Assembly (NCBI GenBank): GCA_027031325.1 | Contig: JALVRI010000429.1 | Location: 1 to 11,584, forward strand | DNA: 11,584 nucleotides | Reading direction: 5' to 3' | DNA from: Desulfobacteraceae bacterium | GTDB taxonomy: Bacteria > Desulfobacterota > Desulfobacteria > Desulfobacterales > Desulfosarcinaceae | In this document: positions 7,812 to 11,584 of the stretch, in pieces | Numbering within the stretch: position 1 is the first letter of the stretch | Layout of the letters: each line of letters begins with the position of its first letter | Translations under genes and position numbers: made by a program | Notes under the pieces: generated by a model | What the model was told of the DNA's origin: nothing | Database searches by the model: none | Seen by the model: only the letters and a program-made list of their open reading frames with translations

Positions 7812-7973
7812 TCGGTTCACCACTCTCCCTGTCAAAATGGAATTTTGCCAGCTTGTTAACCCTTAGTCGCCAGATATGAACATTTGTAGTCCGCCGGTCG
7901 GCTTGAAGAAAAACATGAGTGGCGTGCCCAAAAAGCAAGAGATTCAATCCAAAAAGAGGCCAGTCAAGATTTA

Positions 7974-8002
7974 TTGATAGATCAAGCTGCCAAAATTGTC
8001 AA
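7974..8002 (-). promoter_or_regulatory. sigma-70-type promoter for the pilZ-dikinase(-gap) unit
   Basis: On the minus strand a perfect -35 hexamer TTGACA (8002-7997) is followed after exactly 17 bases by TATCAA (7979-7974, four of six to the -10 consensus). The region is AT-rich and lies between the acs terminator and the PilZ gene, where a promoter is expected. Transcription would start near 7966, leaving about 155 bases of leader. This is the strongest promoter match in the window. Confidence 0.6.
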
Positions 8003-8086
8003 TAGTACCGATTTGTTATGACAGTGCGGTCCCTGCTCTGAAACAACATGCCTGCACCCCGAAACCACGGGTCAGGCCATCGGCCT

Positions 8087-8122
8087 AAAAAACCCCGGAG
8101 GGCTATGCCCTTTCCGGGGTTT
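8087..8122 (-). terminator. rho-independent terminator of the acs operon
   Basis: On the minus strand a stem AACCCCGGA / TCCGGGGTT, extended inwards by GGGC-ATA-GCCC, is followed directly by a run of six T (8092-8087). It lies 52 bases after the acsE stop codon. Stem strength and the T-run make this a textbook terminator for acsB-acsC-acsE. On the opposite strand the stem is followed only by TTTCAAC and TTTT, so termination of + strand transcripts would be weak. Confidence 0.92.
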
Positions 8123-8174
8123 CAACTTTTCAAAGCGCCCGCCACGCCTTGTGGCCGGCGGGCAAGCCAAGCGA

Positions 8175-9068
8175 CTATAATTCAAGCCAAGAGTCGGAAT
8201 AGAGGGTGGTGCCGAGAATAACATCCACCGTCTTGGCGTATTTCAGCAACTCGTCAGACAGGCTCGAACGATCGACCTCTTCTCCATCCATGATCTTGTA
8301 GATCAGGTCGACGATATCCTGGCGCTGTCCCTTGGCGATTGCAATCAACTGGTCGTCCCGCGGATCGGCGATCACAGATTCCATGCCGCACTTTTGAAGC
8401 ATGACCATGTAAGTCTGGTTCAGGATCGGGCGCAGGTGACTGGGGGGACCGTTGGAAATGTTTGAAAGACCGCATGTGCTGCGGGCACCGGGAGCAATAT
8501 CCGGAAGCATCTTCTGGAACTCCATCAGGCTTATGGCCTGAGGCTGCTGGATATTGACCGGTGTCACGATGCCGTCGACCCAGATCTTCTCATTGGGAAT
8601 TCCGGCCTCGTTGGCGAAGTAGAGCAACTCGACACACAGGGCCGCCCGCTCGTTCTCGTCCCGCGGCAGTCCTTCCGGCCCCCACATCAAAGCGATGAAG
8701 TCGGCATTGTACTCGGCCGCCATGGGCACCATCCGTTCGTAGCGTTCCGGCCTCACCATGATCGAATTGATCATGTGAGACTTGCCCGGAACCTCTTTGA
8801 CGACTTTCAGGGCCGCCTCGATGGCATCTATGTTAGAAGTATCCAATGCCAGGGGAATATCGGGAACCACATCCTGGACAACTTCCACCACCCACGGCAT
8901 CAACTCGTGGCCATCCTTCTTGGCCGGCCCCAGGTTGATATCGATGTAATCCATGCCCTTTTCCTTCTGGAAAAGAGCTTCCTCCTGGATCGGCTTGGGA
9001 TCACGTTCCTTGAACGCCTTGCCGATGGCCTTGGAAATAACGTTCAAACTCTCACCTATCAGTAACAT
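8175..9068 (-). CDS. acsE: 5-methyltetrahydrofolate:corrinoid/iron-sulfur protein methyltransferase (AcsE, MeTr)
   Basis: AcsE transfers the methyl group of 5-methyltetrahydrofolate to the cobalt of the corrinoid iron-sulfur protein, joining the methyl branch of the acetyl-CoA pathway to AcsB. The 297-residue protein is a pterin-binding TIM barrel. The pterin-contacting residues of the family are present: D76 in LALDTSN, N101 in MINSIM, D165 in WVDGIV and N203 in GLSNIS, the last matching the Asn that helps activate the methyl donor. It starts MLLIGESLN like the family. The ATG at 9068 was preferred over the upstream ATG at 9092 because GGGAGGA sits just before it. Compared with the 262-residue Moorella enzyme as I recall it, there is about 30 extra residues near the end (about 249-281, QRQDIVDLIYKIMDGEEVDR and on), before the conserved final strand TTLYSDSW. 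It is the last gene of the acs unit, 127 bases after acsC. Confidence 0.93.
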   Translation of the reverse strand: MLLIGESLNVISKAIGKAFKERDPKPIQEEALFQKEKGMDYIDINLGPAKKDGHELMPWVVEVVQDVVPDIPLALDTSNIDAIEAALKVVKEVPGKSHMINSIMVRPERYERMVPMAAEYNADFIALMWGPEGLPRDENERAALCVELLYFANEAGIPNEKIWVDGIVTPVNIQQPQAISLMEFQKMLPDIAPGARSTCGLSNISNGPPSHLRPILNQTYMVMLQKCGMESVIADPRDDQLIAIAKGQRQDIVDLIYKIMDGEEVDRSSLSDELLKYAKTVDVILGTTLYSDSWLEL

Positions 9069-9118
9069 AAATCCTCCCTCTTTGTACCGCATTCGCCAGC
9101 CGGCCTTCGGAATCGGCC

Positions 9119-9138
9119 GCCAAGATCTTCAGCTTGGC
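9119..9138 (-). other. small hairpin in the acsC-acsE intergenic region
   Basis: GCCAAG at 9119-9124 pairs with CTTGGC at 9133-9138 across an eight-base loop, about 50 bases before the acsE start. The 127-base gap is GC-rich, with repeated CGGCCG elements and no T-run. It reads as an mRNA structure inside the operon rather than a terminator. Functional meaning is uncertain. Confidence 0.35.
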
Positions 9139-9195
9139 CGGAGAACGGGTTTTGCCCGGGCGGCCGTAATCGCATGCAAGCGGCCGCCGACCGGT

Positions 9196-10542
9196 TTATG
9201 AATACTTTTCTCTCAAAAATGCCGGCAGATGAGCAGCCTCCCTGGGACCAACGATGATATTCCAGCCGGGAAGCTCTTCTTCGATGTCACCGACAATGGA
9301 AGCCGCATAACCAGGGATGATAAGGCTCTGATGCTTGACCTTGTCCATGATGCCGGATTTCTTGACGAACATGCCCACATCGTCACCTGCAAATTTGCCG
9401 GCCGCCCAGGCAGTCAACACGCTCAGACCTTCCGAGTCCTTGATCAGGAGCCATGCCGGGACCTTGCTGCCTTCCACCTCGCCGGATACGATGAAATAGG
9501 TCAGGGCGAAGTTGGTGGTGACCAGGACGGGTGAATTTTCGTCCGGCTTGCCGATCTCGTAGATACCCTCGGTCACCGTCATGGGCCGTTGCGGATCGGT
9601 AAAGATGTTGAGCCGCTCAAGAAGCAGCGGAAAGAGACTTTCGCCCTGGAAATCCGACAGGACGACGATGCCGCCGTACTTTGCGATAAACATGGCCGCA
9701 ATAAGGGTTTCCACGTCGATATTGGAGGCCATCTCGCAGGGAAAAGTTATGGTGGGATAACCCACGGCACGATTTCCGTCCTTGAGGGCGGCCCGCCGGA
9801 TGGCGATCATATCATCCTTGCATTGCTTGACCTCCCGGCAGCCCGGATCGATCACCAGGTCCTTCAGCCCCATGCCGGCCAGCTTCTCTGTCAGGGGAAC
9901 CAGGGCTTCCACCGAATCGGCCTTTACCGCCAGGGGCAGGTCGTTGTCCTTGGCAAGCTGGCCGAAAGCTTCTAGGTTTGCTTCGGTTGCGGCATACATC
10001 AACGGACGTTTGAATCCTGCGGCCTCGATCCCGGCCTTCATTACCGCCTCGTCCTCGGTCATCAGGATCACGTTGAATTCCGAGGTTTCGGCCACCTGCT
10101 TGGCAACAGCGGCAAAGGCGGCTGCATCACCGTTAACATCCTTGACTGCAACCAGCTCCGGTCTCAGGTTGAGACCCACCCTTTCGTACTGGAGGGCGTT
10201 CCAGCCCTTCAGCTTGGTTGCCAGGTCGTCGGCGGCAATATCCGAGCCCACCAAGGCTGCCATGAGGGTCGGATTGTAAAAAGTCTTTTCATGGCGGTAT
10301 TGGACTGTCTCCCCGCCTGTGGTCGCCTTGCGGACTCCTTTTCCGATTACCACCGGCCGGATGGGCGGGGCGGAAGCTTCGGCCAGTTTCTCGCGGGCCT
10401 CATCGGAAACATAGGGGCAGCTGTCAAGTTCCGCTTTGCCCGAAGCCAGATTCATGGCAAATGCCAGACAGGTGGGCACTCCACATTCCTTGCAGTTGGT
10501 CTTCGGCAGGAGCTTGAAAATTTGTATACCGGTTAATGCCAT
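9196..10542 (-). CDS. acsC: corrinoid/iron-sulfur protein large (gamma) subunit AcsC
   Basis: AcsC is the large subunit of the corrinoid iron-sulfur protein, which shuttles the methyl group from AcsE to the A-cluster of AcsB. At 448 residues it matches the usual length. The N-terminal [4Fe-4S] domain is clear, with Cys 17, 20, 25 and 42 in NCKECGVPTC and DSCPYV; this cluster reactivates oxidised cobalt. A TIM-barrel middle and a C-terminal corrinoid-binding region follow. Recognisable family blocks include VTTNFALTYF, GLSVLTAWAAGKF and the closing IVGPREAAHLPAF. The start was set at ATG 10542, since AAGGAG lies six bases upstream; the longer frame from TTG at 10560 would place that ribosome binding site inside the coding region. 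It follows acsB after 74 bases that contain a strong hairpin. The small-subunit gene acsD, its obligate partner, does not follow and must lie elsewhere. Confidence 0.96.
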   Translation of the reverse strand: MALTGIQIFKLLPKTNCKECGVPTCLAFAMNLASGKAELDSCPYVSDEAREKLAEASAPPIRPVVIGKGVRKATTGGETVQYRHEKTFYNPTLMAALVGSDIAADDLATKLKGWNALQYERVGLNLRPELVAVKDVNGDAAAFAAVAKQVAETSEFNVILMTEDEAVMKAGIEAAGFKRPLMYAATEANLEAFGQLAKDNDLPLAVKADSVEALVPLTEKLAGMGLKDLVIDPGCREVKQCKDDMIAIRRAALKDGNRAVGYPTITFPCEMASNIDVETLIAAMFIAKYGGIVVLSDFQGESLFPLLLERLNIFTDPQRPMTVTEGIYEIGKPDENSPVLVTTNFALTYFIVSGEVEGSKVPAWLLIKDSEGLSVLTAWAAGKFAGDDVGMFVKKSGIMDKVKHQSLIIPGYAASIVGDIEEELPGWNIIVGPREAAHLPAFLREKYS

Positions 10543-10570
10543 TTGCGTCTCCTTCGTCAATACGGTTCAC

Positions 10571-10603
10571 GTACGGCACCGGCCATGTGTGCCGGTACCG
10601 TAC
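10571..10603 (-). other. strong intra-operon hairpin between acsB and acsC
   Basis: Arms of 13 bases, 10571-10583 and 10591-10603, pair across a seven-base loop. The single non-Watson-Crick position is a G-U pair in the minus-strand (acs) transcript but an A-C mismatch in the + strand RNA, so the fold favours the acs mRNA. No T-run follows, which argues against a terminator. It lies 13 bases after the acsB stop and could protect or process the acsB mRNA and adjust subunit ratios. Confidence 0.65.
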
Positions 10604-10616
10604 GGATCTGATTACC

Positions 10617-11584
10617 TTAACCTACCAGCGGTTCCATGGACAGGGCAGGATGGCCTTTTTCCTGGAGGAAGGGCAGAATCTCTTCCTCTGTGGTCCCGAC
10701 GGTCTCGTCGGCGATCATGTCGATCAGGTTCGGATAACCCAATTCTTCTCCGCGCTTCAGGAGGCGCTCTTTCAGTTCTTCCTTGAGCATCTTGGGCATC
10801 CATACCATGCGCAGCAGCCCGCCGTCACCCTTGATGAACTTGCGCTGGGTGATGTTATACTTGGAATGGCCCACAAAGCCCGGTGAAGAAGCGCCGCCGC
10901 CCATTACACCCGCCAGGGTGGTGAACTTCATTCCACAGGGAGTCTCGCCGGTGTACTCGCGGTTGACCGTCATCACCCCGTTGCATGCCGGAAGCATGGC
11001 CGCGATACACTCGCAACAACCGCAGGTTGTCATGGGATCATGAACCAGGGAGTAGAAGTTGTAATGGGTGATGGCACCACGGGATGCCTTGCTGACGAAG
11101 TCGTTGACCCCCTTCCACTGCCCCAGGACCGGGTCGATGCATTCGCCCTTTTCGATCGGCTGGTTGGGGCCGGTGGGATTGATCTCGTAAGAAGCCTTGC
11201 AGTCCATCCAGTTGTAAGCACCGCAAAGTCCGGTACGCTCGGGGCTGACGGTGCAGACGTGGGTGGGAGCAAAGGACTGGCAGAGGGTGCATGAGTAGTA
11301 GATTTCCACGTCCTCGTCGGTCATGTTCTCGACCCGCTCGTCACGCTGCTTGTAAGCGGCGCGAGCCTCGGCGGTCAGCTTGTCCACATCTTCCTGCTTG
11401 GTGTAAAGGGTGACCTGGACTTTGTCGAGGATCTTGTTGAAGTCCTGGTGGAACTTGGCGTGGAGCACAACCCCGATATCCTTGAGGGTGAAACCCTTTT
11501 CCACCGCCGCCTTGCTTACCCGTACCCAGGCGATATCGCGCTGGCCGATATGCATCACCCCCTGGATATAGTTGATCAGGTGGT
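10617..11584 (-). CDS. acsB: acetyl-CoA synthase (CO-methylating), catalytic subunit AcsB, C-terminal part (5' end outside window)
   Basis: AcsB condenses CO, the methyl group from the corrinoid protein and CoA into acetyl-CoA, or cleaves acetyl-CoA in the reverse direction, at the nickel-iron-sulfur A-cluster. The reading frame is open to the right edge of the window; before the internal GTG at 11558 it reads HLINYIQG, matching the family, so that GTG is not the start. About 320 of an expected 730 residues are present. All six A-cluster cysteines are visible: SCTLC, VC and LC, then the CGC motif, at residues 90, 93, 102, 112, 179 and 181 counted from that GTG (bases 11291-11016). Their spacing, and the 132 residues after the last one, match the Moorella enzyme as I recall it. 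HIGQRDIAW and HAKFHQDFNKI are further family blocks. It is upstream of acsC in the same unit. Confidence 0.97.
   Translation of the reverse strand, partial: HLINYIQGVMHIGQRDIAWVRVSKAAVEKGFTLKDIGVVLHAKFHQDFNKILDKVQVTLYTKQEDVDKLTAEARAAYKQRDERVENMTDEDVEIYYSCTLCQSFAPTHVCTVSPERTGLCGAYNWMDCKASYEINPTGPNQPIEKGECIDPVLGQWKGVNDFVSKASRGAITHYNFYSLVHDPMTTCGCCECIAAMLPACNGVMTVNREYTGETPCGMKFTTLAGVMGGGASSPGFVGHSKYNITQRKFIKGDGGLLRMVWMPKMLKEELKERLLKRGEELGYPNLIDMIADETVGTTEEEILPFLQEKGHPALSMEPLVG

Larger units (their letters stand above)
7812..8174. other. intergenic region: acs operon terminator, pilZ promoter and long pilZ leader
   Basis: These 363 bases carry no convincing gene. From the right they hold about 50 bases after the acsE stop, the acs terminator (8087-8122), a small hairpin (AGGCC-ATC-GGCCT, 8074-8086), a sigma-70-like promoter (7974-8002) and an untranslated leader of about 155 bases before the PilZ start. 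The leader does not match the c-di-GMP riboswitch classes as I remember them. One frame with a TTG start at 7947 runs into the PilZ gene out of frame and looks like a shadow. Confidence 0.7.

Noticed and set aside
7681..7947. 88-residue frame on the - strand overlapping the PilZ gene
   Set aside because: It needs a TTG start without a ribosome binding site, and covers the PilZ coding region in another frame.
8074..8086. AGGCC-ATC-GGCCT hairpin as a second terminator
   Set aside because: Its A-run lies on the wrong side for + strand termination, and on the - strand the T-run precedes it and belongs to the 8087-8122 terminator.
10543..10560. Longer acsC starting at TTG 10560
   Set aside because: The six extra codons contain the AAGGAG ribosome binding site for ATG 10542, and family members start at MALTG-like sequence.
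1..11584. CRISPR arrays, tRNA or rRNA genes, insertion sequences
   Set aside because: No regularly spaced repeats, no cloverleaf or rRNA-like sequence, and no transposase or terminal repeats were seen on either strand.

Overview
The window looks like chromosomal DNA of a Desulfobacterota (former Deltaproteobacteria) anaerobe with the acetyl-CoA (Wood-Ljungdahl) pathway, such as a sulfate reducer that fully oxidises acetate or grows autotrophically. The basis is a bacterial-type acs set (acetyl-CoA synthase, corrinoid protein large subunit, methyltransferase) in a moderately GC-rich genome, next to a PilZ gene and a very large PPDK-like protein. The lineage is inferred from protein style only; there is no rRNA or other marker gene.

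Layout. Positions 1-233 are non-coding apart from a possible weak promoter and a small tandem repeat. On the + strand, 234-1617 holds two overlapping genes: a DUF2062 membrane protein and rsmA/ksgA (16S rRNA dimethyltransferase). The + and - strand genes converge at 1618-1812. Everything after that is on the - strand. Read in the direction of transcription from the right edge, the order is acsB (5' end outside the window), acsC and acsE, closed by a strong rho-independent terminator at 8087-8122. A fresh promoter near 7974-8002 then precedes a PilZ protein, a 1393-residue PPDK-like dikinase with no PEP/pyruvate domain, and an atypical GAPDH.

How the genes work together. AcsE moves the methyl group of methyl-tetrahydrofolate onto the corrinoid iron-sulfur protein (AcsC is its large subunit). 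AcsB joins that methyl group with CO and CoA to give acetyl-CoA, or runs the reaction backwards. The small corrinoid subunit AcsD and the CO dehydrogenase are not in the window. The second group, pilZ, dikinase and gap, may be one transcript that links a c-di-GMP-type sensor to central-metabolism-like enzymes. The dikinase keeps the ATP-binding and phosphohistidine domains of PPDK. In place of the PEP/pyruvate domain it has about 890 unrecognised, helix-rich residues at its N-terminus. That makes it the best candidate here for undescribed biochemistry.

Start codons were chosen from Shine-Dalgarno spacing. This moved the starts of acsC, acsE, the PilZ gene and the dikinase downstream of the longest possible reading frame.
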